DNA of 5,027 nucleotides from Burkholderiales bacterium (lineage in GTDB: Bacteria; Pseudomonadota; Gammaproteobacteria; Burkholderiales; Thiobacillaceae). The notes below the pieces were generated by a model. It was not told the origin of the DNA. It saw only the letters and a program-made list of their open reading frames with translations, and searched no databases. Position 1 is the first letter of the stretch. The number at the start of each line of letters is the position of its first letter. The stretch lies in assembly GCA_005790965.1 (NCBI GenBank), contig SXTL01000001.1, forward strand, positions 1-5,027, written 5' to 3'. Position numbers and translations under genes: made by a program. Positions 1 to 5,027 of this stretch are shown piece after piece.

Positions 1-509
1 AAGGCCGCCAATTGCCGCAAAGTATCGGCCGCCTGAACCCATTCCTTTTCCAATACGAAGATTTGCTGCAAATTCTGCAAGGCCTCGCGGGCGTAAGAGC
101 CTCCCTGCAATTGCCTAAAGATATCTTCAGCCCGGTCCAGCATCCCAGCCTTGTGGTAATCCTGACCCAGCTCATAGAGGGCACGCTGGCGCTGGCTGGC
201 ATCGAGATCGCTGCGGTCAACAAGGTTCTGATGCACCCGCAGGGCACGATCCACCTCACCCCGACGGCGAAACAGGGCGCCCAGGGCAAAATGCAGATCC
301 AGGGTATCCGGGTCCAGGCGCGCCAACTCCAAGAAGGACTCAATCGCCTGATCGGGCTGTTCATTCAGGAGATGACTCAGACCCTTAAAGTAGGATTCCG
401 GAACGGCACGCGACTCCTTCATCACATCGCGCATATCGACCCGCGCCGCTAACCAACCCAGCGCGAAGAAGAGTGGCAATAGCAACAGGTGCCAGATTTC
501 AAGTTCCAT
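1..509 (-). CDS. lapB: LapB (YciM), lipopolysaccharide assembly TPR protein, N-terminal 169 residues (3' end beyond window)
   Basis: LapB is an inner-membrane-anchored cytoplasmic TPR protein. In E. coli it works with FtsH to control LpxC and so balances lipopolysaccharide against phospholipid synthesis. The visible protein begins MELEIWHLLLLPLFFALGW, a hydrophobic anchor at about residues 5-23. A TPR solenoid follows from about residue 38, including the family-typical stretches YFKGLSHLLNEQPDQAIESF (40-59), LFRRRGEVDRALRVHQNL (79-96) and AGMLDRAEDIFRQL (121-134). The C-terminal rubredoxin-like metal-binding domain expected for the family (about 390 residues in E. coli) lies outside the window. 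The ATG at 509 is chosen because an in-frame TGA sits at 528-530 with no start codon between, and the anchor begins directly after it. No Shine-Dalgarno sequence precedes it. Unlike E. coli, no lapA lies upstream; ihfB is the neighbour, separated by a terminator. The family call is firm; the regulatory role is inherited from E. coli. Confidence 0.93.
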   Translation of the reverse strand, partial: MELEIWHLLLLPLFFALGWLAARVDMRDVMKESRAVPESYFKGLSHLLNEQPDQAIESFLELARLDPDTLDLHFALGALFRRRGEVDRALRVHQNLVDRSDLDASQRQRALYELGQDYHKAGMLDRAEDIFRQLQGGSYAREALQNLQQIFVLEKEWVQAADTLRQLAA

Positions 510-604
510 GCAACGGGCCGGAGGAGTTCAAGGTGGAGGAATTGTAACGGAGCTTTGCTCGGTCGCCCTAAGGTATTTCGGCCCAAAGACACCCTCACCA
601 ATGC
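510..604 (-). promoter_or_regulatory. lapB leader with a possible -10 box and two anti-Shine-Dalgarno-like CCTCC motifs
   Basis: This stretch lies between the terminator behind ihfB and the lapB start codon, so a lapB promoter would be expected here. On the minus strand TACAAT (546-541) matches five of six bases of a sigma-70 -10 box, but no acceptable -35 hexamer lies 16-18 bases upstream. Downstream of it the leader carries CCTCC twice (near 540-535 and 524-519) and no purine-rich ribosome binding site. An upstream GGTGAGG (599-593) could pair, with one bulge, with CCTCCACC (538-531). I see no reading frame long enough for LapA here. The promoter assignment is weak; the absence of a Shine-Dalgarno sequence is directly visible. 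Confidence 0.25.
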
Positions 605-628
605 AAAAACGGCACCCGATGGTGCCGT
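605..628 (-). terminator. Intrinsic terminator downstream of ihfB
   Basis: Minus-strand RNA forms a perfect 8-bp stem, ACGGCACC pairing with GGTGCCGT (609-616 with 621-628), closed by a 4-base loop. The stem runs directly into a run of five U (609-605; the first U is also the stem's last base). It lies about 40 bases after the ihfB stop codon, so it probably ends the rpsA-ihfB transcript and separates it from lapB. The plus strand has no comparable T-run, so the signal is directional. Confidence 0.82.
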
Positions 629-666
629 CTCTACACGCTCTTCACAGCGATACTTAGCGTCCGGGA

Positions 667-978
667 TCAATCCGCCGCTAAGTCAGCGGTCTTGCTGCTC
701 ATGCCATCAACGCGGTCACGCAATTCCTTGCCCGCCTTGAAGTGCGGGACAAACTTGCCGCCCACCTCCACGCGATCACCGGTCTTGGGATTACGCCCGA
801 CACGCGGCGGACGCCAACTCAGGGAAAAGCTGCCAAAGCCGCGAATCTCGATGCGACGACCCGCCATCAAGGTATCCACCATTAAATCAAGGATAGTCTT
901 CACGGCGAGTTCCCCATCCGTTGCAAGCAGATGGGGATGACGCGCAGCCAGCCGGTCAATCAGTTCCGACTTGGTCAT
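667..978 (-). CDS. ihfB: Integration host factor beta subunit
   Basis: IHF-beta pairs with IHF-alpha to form a DNA-bending, nucleoid-associated heterodimer used in recombination, replication and sigma-54 promoter architecture. The 103-residue product is co-linear with E. coli IHF-beta (94 residues) but has a longer C-terminal tail after DRV (about residues 91-103). It starts MTKSELIDRLA and carries RIEIRGFGSFSL (42-53), including Glu44 and Arg46 at the positions used for sequence recognition in E. coli IHF-beta. The beta-ribbon arm GRNPKTG (61-67) contains the intercalating Pro64, and VPHFKAGKELRDRV (77-90) follows. These residues separate it from HU, though an HU-family paralogue cannot be fully excluded without alignment. 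The gene starts 10 bases after the rpsA stop. A GGGTGAG (987-981) sits very close to the ATG as a possible ribosome binding site, suggesting translation coupled to rpsA. A terminator follows. Confidence 0.95.
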   Translation of the reverse strand: MTKSELIDRLAARHPHLLATDGELAVKTILDLMVDTLMAGRRIEIRGFGSFSLSWRPPRVGRNPKTGDRVEVGGKFVPHFKAGKELRDRVDGMSSKTADLAAD

Positions 979-988
979 GACTCACCCG

Positions 989-2698
989 TTAGCTGTTGTT
1001 TTCGAGCTTGGCCTTGAGCAACGCGCCCAGATTGGTGGTGCCGGCGTTGACCTGCTGCTCGGACGCAACCTTCTTCATCGCGCTCGCCTGCTCAGCCATA
1101 TCGCGAGCCTTCACCGACAAGTTGATCTGGCGATTCTTACGATCGACATTGATGATCACGCACTCCACCGTATCACCGTCCTTCAGGTGCGTACGGATAT
1201 CCTCGACGCGCTCCCGCGACAGCTCGGAGGCACGCAAATAGCCCTCAATACCCTCGGCCAACTGGACCACGGCGCCCTTCGCATCCATCGACTTGACCGT
1301 ACCGCTGACGATGGCACCCTTGTCGTTGGTCGTGACATAGCTAGTGAACGGGTCGTTATCAAGCTGCTTCACGCCCAGGGAAATACGCTCCTTGTCGGTA
1401 TCGATGGCCAGCACCACGGCATGAACCTCGTCACCCTTCTTGTAGTCACGCAGGGCCTCTTCGCCCGGCTTGTCCCAGGACAGATCGGACAAATGCACCA
1501 AACCATCGATGTTGCCATTGAGGCCGATGAAAATACCGAAGTCGGTGATCGACTTGACCTGACCGCTAACCTTGTCGCCCTTCTTAACATTCATGGAGAA
1601 GTCTTCCCACGGGTTGGCGCGGCACTGCTTCATGCCCAGAGAAATACGCCGACGGTCTTCGTCGATCTCCAGCACCATGACCTCGACTTCGTCGCCCAAG
1701 GAAACCATCTTGCCCGGGTTGACATTCTTGTTAGTCCAATCCATTTCGGACACATGCACCAGACCTTCGATGCCCGGCTCGATCTCGACGAAGCAGCCGT
1801 AGTCGGTCAGGTTAGCCACCTTACCGAACAGACGGGTCTTGGCCGGATAACGGCGCGCCAAGCCAACCCACGGATCTTCGCCCAACTGCTTCATGCCCAA
1901 AGAGACACGACCGCGCTCTTGATCAAACTTAAGCACGACGGCGGTCACTTCCTCACCCACCGCAATCACTTCGGACGGGTGTTTGACACGACGCCAAGCC
2001 AGGTCAGTAATGTGCAGCAAGCCATCCATGCCGCCCAAATCGACGAAGGCACCGTACTCGGTAATATTCTTGATCACGCCCTTGATGATGGCGCCTTCCT
2101 TGAGGGTCTCCAGCAGAACAGCACGCTCAGCGCCGGTGCTGACTTCCAGCACGGCCTTGCGCGACACAACCACATTGTTGCGCTTGCGGTCGAGCTTGAT
2201 GACCTTCAGGTCGGTCTCGCGATTTTCAAACGGGGTGGTGTCCTTAACCGGACGGTTGTCCAACAACGAGCCCGGCAGGAAGGCCCGGATGCCATTGACC
2301 ATAACCGCCAAACCACCCTTGACCTTGCCTTGTACCTGACCCTTGATCACGCGACCCTCTTCCATCGCTTCTTCCAGATCCAGCCAAGCGGCCAAACGCT
2401 TGGCGCGATCGCGCGACAACTTGGTCGCACCAAAGCCATCTTCGATAGACTCGATAGCCACTTTGACGAAATCATGCAGCTTGACTTCAATCTCACCCTT
2501 GTCGTTCAGGAACTCTTCCAGGGGAATCAGGCTCTCGGACTTCAAGCCGGCGTTGACGGTAACAAAGTTGTGATCGATTCCCACCACCTCAGCGGTGATG
2601 ATCTCGCCAGAACGCATCTCCTGACGGGCGATGCTCTCTTCAAAGAGGGCGGCAAAAGATTCCATGGATTCGACGGGGGTTGCAGTAGCAGTAGACAT
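989..2698 (-). CDS. rpsA: 30S ribosomal protein S1
   Basis: S1 is the large mRNA-binding protein of the small ribosomal subunit, needed to dock and unfold structured or weakly Shine-Dalgarno-led messages. The product has 569 residues (E. coli 557). It contains six S1 OB-fold domains at about residues 30-96, 115-181, 200-271, 287-358, 373-444 and 460-531. The first two are the divergent ribosome-binding pair. Domains 3-5 share the motifs TDYGCFVEIEPGIEGLVHVS (298-317, domain 4) and RISLGMKQ (351-358, domain 4). Their DNA repeats at 261-base spacing because each domain is about 87 residues. The C-terminal NAGTTNLGALLKAKL (551-565) is typical of proteobacterial S1. The ATG at 2698 is preceded by AACGAGCCCTT, which has no real Shine-Dalgarno sequence. 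This fits the known pattern in E. coli, where S1 controls its own translation. ihfB follows after 10 bases. No convincing sigma-70 promoter is visible between the upstream terminator and this start. Confidence 0.98.
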   Translation of the reverse strand: MSTATATPVESMESFAALFEESIARQEMRSGEIITAEVVGIDHNFVTVNAGLKSESLIPLEEFLNDKGEIEVKLHDFVKVAIESIEDGFGATKLSRDRAKRLAAWLDLEEAMEEGRVIKGQVQGKVKGGLAVMVNGIRAFLPGSLLDNRPVKDTTPFENRETDLKVIKLDRKRNNVVVSRKAVLEVSTGAERAVLLETLKEGAIIKGVIKNITEYGAFVDLGGMDGLLHITDLAWRRVKHPSEVIAVGEEVTAVVLKFDQERGRVSLGMKQLGEDPWVGLARRYPAKTRLFGKVANLTDYGCFVEIEPGIEGLVHVSEMDWTNKNVNPGKMVSLGDEVEVMVLEIDEDRRRISLGMKQCRANPWEDFSMNVKKGDKVSGQVKSITDFGIFIGLNGNIDGLVHLSDLSWDKPGEEALRDYKKGDEVHAVVLAIDTDKERISLGVKQLDNDPFTSYVTTNDKGAIVSGTVKSMDAKGAVVQLAEGIEGYLRASELSRERVEDIRTHLKDGDTVECVIINVDRKNRQINLSVKARDMAEQASAMKKVASEQQVNAGTTNLGALLKAKLENNS

Positions 2699-2709
2699 AA
2701 GGGCTCGTT

Positions 2710-2739
2710 AAAAATCCGAACGGCAAGGTGCCGAATCGG
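2710..2739 (-). promoter_or_regulatory. Attenuator-like hairpin in the rpsA leader
   Basis: In minus-strand RNA, CCGA (2739-2736) pairs with TCGG (2719-2716), and CGGCA (2733-2729) pairs with TGCCG (2725-2721). A small internal loop separates the two helices and the apical loop is 3 bases. The helix is followed by one A and then five U (2714-2710), ending 11 bases before the rpsA ATG. This is the layout of a moderate intrinsic terminator placed just before a start codon. It could be an attenuator, a backup terminator for the cmk transcript, or part of the folded leader S1 would recognise for autoregulation. The structure is read from sequence; the role is inferred. Confidence 0.45.
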
Positions 2740-2758
2740 GCTGCGTTAGGATCGCAAT

Positions 2759-2784
2759 AAAAAAACCGCAGGACAGCCCTGCGG
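2759..2784 (-). terminator. Intrinsic terminator downstream of cmk
   Basis: Minus-strand RNA forms a perfect 7-bp GC-rich stem, CCGCAGG pairing with CCTGCGG (2784-2778 with 2772-2766), with a 5-base loop. It is followed by an unbroken run of seven U (2765-2759). It begins about 20 bases past the cmk stop codon. It most likely ends the tyrA-aroA-cmk transcript ahead of rpsA, which would then depend on its own promoter or on read-through. Confidence 0.88.
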
Positions 2785-2804
2785 GTCGTCAAAAAACCAG
2801 GTCA

Positions 2805-3470
2805 TTAGGCCTGGCGGGATGCCTTCGAGTACGCTGCCAAGACCCAATTCACGGCAGCATCAATGCCCATGTTCGAGGTCTCCAGCAACTGCGCGTCGGC
2901 AGTCTGTTGCAAGGGAGCTGCGGCTCGGGCGGCATCACGCGCATCCCGCTCCTGAAGGTCTTGCAAGAGGGCCGCAAGGTTAGCACTGAATCCTTTTCCG
3001 ATCAACTGTTTATAGCGCCGATCTGCGCGCACCTCGGCACTCGCCGTCAAAAACACTTTGAGATCAGCATCCGGAAAGACCACTGCGCCCATATCGCGCC
3101 CATCCGTTACCAGTCCAGGGGCCTTGCGAAAGTCCCGCTGCAACTGCAATAGCGCCGCCCGCAAGGCCGGCAGAGCGGCAATTTGCGAAGCGGCACGACC
3201 CGCCTCCTCAGAGCGAATTGCATCGCCCACCGCTCGCCCAGCCAGCCATACCTCCACCCCGTCGAAGCGCAGATCAAGAGCGGCCGCCAGCCGTGCCAAG
3301 CCGTCCTCGTCATCCAGCGCCACGCCGCGCTGCTGCGCCGCATAGGCGGTCACGCGATAAATCGCGCCCGAATCAAGATAATGAAAACCCAAGACCTGCG
3401 CCACCCGCGCCGCCACGGTTCCCTTGCCCGAAGCAGAAGGGCCATCAATTGCAATCACCGGAATCGTCAT
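2805..3470 (-). CDS. cmk: Cytidylate (CMP/dCMP) kinase
   Basis: Cytosolic nucleoside monophosphate kinase that phosphorylates CMP and dCMP with ATP to give CDP and dCDP, feeding RNA, DNA and CDP-lipid precursor pools. The 221-residue product matches the usual length (E. coli 227). The P-loop is GPSASGKGT (10-18). The CMP-site motif is DSGAIYR (33-39), followed by DGRDMGAVVFPDA (123-135) and the lid-region motif RDARDAARAAAPL (175-187). Near the C-terminus the usual Asp of the DT/DS signature reads as Glu (ETSNM, 197-201), a conservative change. The start at 3470 is supported by a good ribosome binding site, GAGGT (3479-3475), four bases upstream, and by the N-terminus opening straight into the first strand and P-loop. 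The gene lies 46 bases after aroA and ends at an intrinsic terminator, so it is probably last in a tyrA-aroA-cmk operon. Confidence 0.97.
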   Translation of the reverse strand: MTIPVIAIDGPSASGKGTVAARVAQVLGFHYLDSGAIYRVTAYAAQQRGVALDDEDGLARLAAALDLRFDGVEVWLAGRAVGDAIRSEEAGRAASQIAALPALRAALLQLQRDFRKAPGLVTDGRDMGAVVFPDADLKVFLTASAEVRADRRYKQLIGKGFSANLAALLQDLQERDARDAARAAAPLQQTADAQLLETSNMGIDAAVNWVLAAYSKASRQA

Positions 3471-3484
3471 GGTTACCTCACAGT

Positions 3485-3498
3485 ACCGTTAAAACGGT
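3485..3498 (-). other. Small hairpin in the aroA-cmk gap
   Basis: ACCGT and ACGGT (3485-3489 with 3494-3498) form a 5-bp stem around a TTTA loop in the minus-strand RNA, in the 46-base spacer between the aroA stop and the cmk start. There is no U-run after it, so it is not a terminator. It ends about 5 bases before the cmk ribosome binding site. It may be an RNA-processing or stability element, or chance. The near-palindrome is real; any function is a guess. Confidence 0.2.
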
Positions 3499-3516
3499 CA
3501 GCCTTACATGTCATTC

Positions 3517-4809
3517 TCACACCCGAATCCGTGCAAACGCGTCGAAATAGGTCGGGAAGGTCTTGGCTGTACATTTCGGGTCGTTGATGCGTACCGGTGT
3601 GCCACCGACCGCAACCAGCGAGAAACACATGGCGATACGATGATCATCATAGGTGTCGATGGCGGCGTTGGGGGTCAGTTTTTTCGGCGGTGTAACAATG
3701 ATGTAATCGGAACCCTCTTCGACCGTGGCCCCCAGCTTGCGCAACTCGGTGGCCATCGCGGCGATGCGGTCGGTCTCCTTGACCCGCCAAGAGGCAATAT
3801 TATCGAGCCGCGTCGGGCCATTGGCGAACAGTGCGACCACACACAAAGTCATCGCCGCATCGGGGATATGGTTGCAATCTAGGGTAATGCCTTCCAGGCG
3901 ATCCGCGCAGCCCCGGCGGCATTCGATGGAGTTGGCGCCAAAGCTAAGCTCCGCGCCCATGCGCGCCAAGGCCTCGGCAAAACGCACATCGCCTTGGATG
4001 CTGTTGCGTCCCACGCCATCGACGCGCACCGGGCCGTGGCCGATGGCACCGGCCGCAAGAAAATACGAGGCCGACGAGGCATCACCCTCCACCTCGATCG
4101 CGCCGGGACTTTGATAAGTCGCAGCCGGCACGGTGAAGGTGTGCCATGCCTCGCGCTTGACCTCAACACCAAAGCGGTGCATCAGGTTCAGCGTAATTTC
4201 AACATACGGCTTGGAGATCAACTCTCCCTCTACCCGCACTGTTACTTCGCGACCCAAAAGGGGCGCGGCGAGCAGGATGCCGGTGAGGTATTGGCTGGAA
4301 ACGGAACCTTTGACCGAGACCTCGGCCTTGTCACGCAACTGCGCCGGGGTCATCCTGAGCGGCGGGAAACCGTCATTGCCAAGGTATTCAATCTGCGCCC
4401 CGAGTTGGCGCAGGGCATTGACCAGATCGCCGATTGGCCGCTCGTGCATGCGCGGCACGCCCTTCAGCGTGTAGTCGCCACCGGCCAGGGCGCAGGCAGC
4501 AGTCAGCGAACGAAAGGCCGTACCCGCATTGCCCAGGAACAACTCGGCCTGTTTAACCGGGAACACGCCACCTATGCCTTCAACACGATAATCGTCCGTG
4601 CCTTCGTGGCGCTGCCAATTCACGCCCAGCGCCCGCAGCGCCTCCAGCATCACGCGGGTATCGTCCGAATCGAGCAATGCCTTAACCTCGGTCGTGCCCG
4701 CGGCCAGCGCCGCCAGCAACAAAACGCGATTAGAAATGCTCTTGGAACCGGGCAGACGCACGCTACCCAAAGCCCCGCGCGCGGCGGGAAGGTCGATGTA
4801 TTCGGTCAT
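3517..4809 (-). CDS. aroA: 3-phosphoshikimate 1-carboxyvinyltransferase (EPSP synthase, class I)
   Basis: Sixth step of the shikimate pathway: it transfers enolpyruvyl from PEP to shikimate-3-phosphate, giving EPSP on the way to chorismate. It is a cytosolic two-domain enzyme. The 430-residue product is full length (E. coli 427) and aligns almost gap-free. Active-site elements are LPGSKSISNR (19-28, catalytic Lys23), LFLGNAGTAFR (90-100), the SVSSQYLTG segment (169-177), NHIPDAAM (313-320, catalytic Asp317), WRVKETDR (341-348, Glu345), YDDHRIAM (387-394) and DPKCTAKTFP (410-419). The residue after Arg100 is Ser101 (codon TCG at 4509-4507), where E. coli has Pro101; Gly96 and Thr97 are retained. 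Changes at 101 are known to lower glyphosate sensitivity. The start ATG overlaps the tyrA stop in ATGA, implying coupled translation. A modest GGATAG (4818-4813) serves as ribosome binding site. cmk follows after 46 bases. Confidence 0.98.
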   Translation of the reverse strand: MTEYIDLPAARGALGSVRLPGSKSISNRVLLLAALAAGTTEVKALLDSDDTRVMLEALRALGVNWQRHEGTDDYRVEGIGGVFPVKQAELFLGNAGTAFRSLTAACALAGGDYTLKGVPRMHERPIGDLVNALRQLGAQIEYLGNDGFPPLRMTPAQLRDKAEVSVKGSVSSQYLTGILLAAPLLGREVTVRVEGELISKPYVEITLNLMHRFGVEVKREAWHTFTVPAATYQSPGAIEVEGDASSASYFLAAGAIGHGPVRVDGVGRNSIQGDVRFAEALARMGAELSFGANSIECRRGCADRLEGITLDCNHIPDAAMTLCVVALFANGPTRLDNIASWRVKETDRIAAMATELRKLGATVEEGSDYIIVTPPKKLTPNAAIDTYDDHRIAMCFSLVAVGGTPVRINDPKCTAKTFPTYFDAFARIRV

Positions 4810-5027
4810 GATCTATCCAGATAAGTCGTTAAGGTGCGACGCGCCGTGGCGGCGCGTTGAAACAAGGCATGCAACGCCGCGCCGTCGCTGCTTTCCAGCA
4901 ACTGGCGCAGGCGGGCAAGCGCCTCCTGATAGCGGTCAATCTCGTCCAGCAACGCGCCCTGATTGGCCAGGGCAATATCGCGCCACATTTCGGGGTGGCT
5001 GGCGGCAATCCGGGTGAAGTCACGAAA
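4806..5027 (-). CDS. tyrA: Prephenate dehydrogenase, C-terminal 73 residues (5' end beyond window)
   Basis: Prephenate dehydrogenase oxidatively decarboxylates prephenate to 4-hydroxyphenylpyruvate with NAD(P), the committed step to tyrosine. Only the C-terminal helical dimerisation region is visible. It opens FRDFTRIAASHPEMWRDIAL, which matches the conserved family segment where the helical domain contributes to the active-site cleft. It continues with ANQGALLDEIDRYQEALARL and ends TYLDRS. The nucleotide-binding N-terminal domain lies off the window edge, so cofactor preference cannot be read. The stop TGA (4808-4806) overlaps the aroA ATG by the ATGA arrangement, making tyrA the upstream partner of aroA in one transcript. 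The placement immediately before aroA-cmk-rpsA supports the call independently of the short sequence. I see no sign of an ACT domain at the C-terminus. An arogenate or cyclohexadienyl dehydrogenase specificity cannot be excluded. Confidence 0.9.
   Translation of the reverse strand, partial: FRDFTRIAASHPEMWRDIALANQGALLDEIDRYQEALARLRQLLESSDGAALHALFQRAATARRTLTTYLDRS

Noticed and set aside
12..452. 146-codon plus-strand frame across the lapB region
   Set aside because: The minus strand encodes convincing LapB TPR repeats across the same bases, and this frame shows no family features.
521..547. Plus-strand GGAGG followed by a GTG and a four-codon frame ending in TAA
   Set aside because: It is the reverse complement of the CCTCC motifs in the lapB leader. 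Such a tiny frame on the opposite strand has no support.
449..670. 73-codon minus-strand frame in the ihfB-lapB gap as a lapA candidate
   Set aside because: It lacks the two hydrophobic segments of LapA, runs through the terminator hairpin and overlaps the start of lapB out of frame.
1361..1910. Three similar DNA segments (near 1364, 1626 and 1887) spaced about 261 bases apart
   Set aside because: They are the ends of S1 domains 5, 4 and 3 in rpsA, so they are protein-domain repeats rather than a mobile or regulatory DNA repeat.
971..2749. 592-codon open frame on the plus strand, antisense to the whole rpsA gene
   Set aside because: The translation is rich in His, Leu, Asp and Gln and matches no recognisable fold. 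Its repeated LLHAQRxT motif is the mirror of the SLGMKQ codons at the end of each S1 domain. The opening is explained by the biased codon use of a highly expressed gene.
2787..2792. TTGACG on the minus strand as a -35 box for rpsA
   Set aside because: No -10-like hexamer lies 16-18 bases downstream; that position falls inside the GC-rich terminator stem.
3994..4824. 276-codon open frame on the plus strand, antisense to aroA
   Set aside because: It overlaps a clear, full-length aroA with all catalytic motifs and has no recognisable domain. It is a codon-bias shadow.

Overview
This window is a housekeeping locus from a proteobacterium, most likely a betaproteobacterium, possibly near Nitrosomonadales. 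That placement is inferred from the gene order and from how the S1, IHF-beta and LapB proteins read. It was not tested by a database search. Base composition is moderately GC-rich throughout, and nothing looks horizontally acquired. All genes lie on the minus strand, so transcription runs from position 5027 towards 1, in the order tyrA (3' end only), aroA, cmk, rpsA, ihfB, lapB (5' part only).

Region by region: 5027-4806 is the C-terminal end of prephenate dehydrogenase, whose stop codon overlaps the aroA start in an ATGA. 4809-3517 is a complete class I EPSP synthase. After a 46-base gap, 3470-2805 is a complete cytidylate kinase. A strong intrinsic terminator (2784-2759) closes the tyrA-aroA-cmk transcript. 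A second, terminator-like hairpin (2739-2710) lies in the rpsA leader, just before the start codon. 2698-989 is ribosomal protein S1 with six S1 domains. Ten bases later ihfB (978-667) encodes the IHF beta subunit. Another intrinsic terminator (628-605) ends the rpsA-ihfB unit. lapB (509 to beyond position 1) follows without an intervening lapA, behind a leader of roughly 100 bases that has no Shine-Dalgarno sequence.

How the genes work together: tyrA and aroA belong to aromatic amino acid biosynthesis (shikimate and tyrosine branches). cmk supplies CDP from CMP. rpsA supplies the mRNA-binding ribosomal protein, ihfB a DNA-bending architectural factor, and lapB an envelope regulator of lipopolysaccharide synthesis. 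The order is an old conserved neighbourhood rather than one pathway, and the terminators suggest three transcription units.

I found no mobile element, CRISPR array, tRNA, rRNA or novel multi-gene system. The points most worth a second look are a natural serine at EPSP synthase position 101 (a glyphosate-relevant site), the attenuator-like hairpin in the rpsA leader, and the missing lapA together with the unusual anti-Shine-Dalgarno-like lapB leader.
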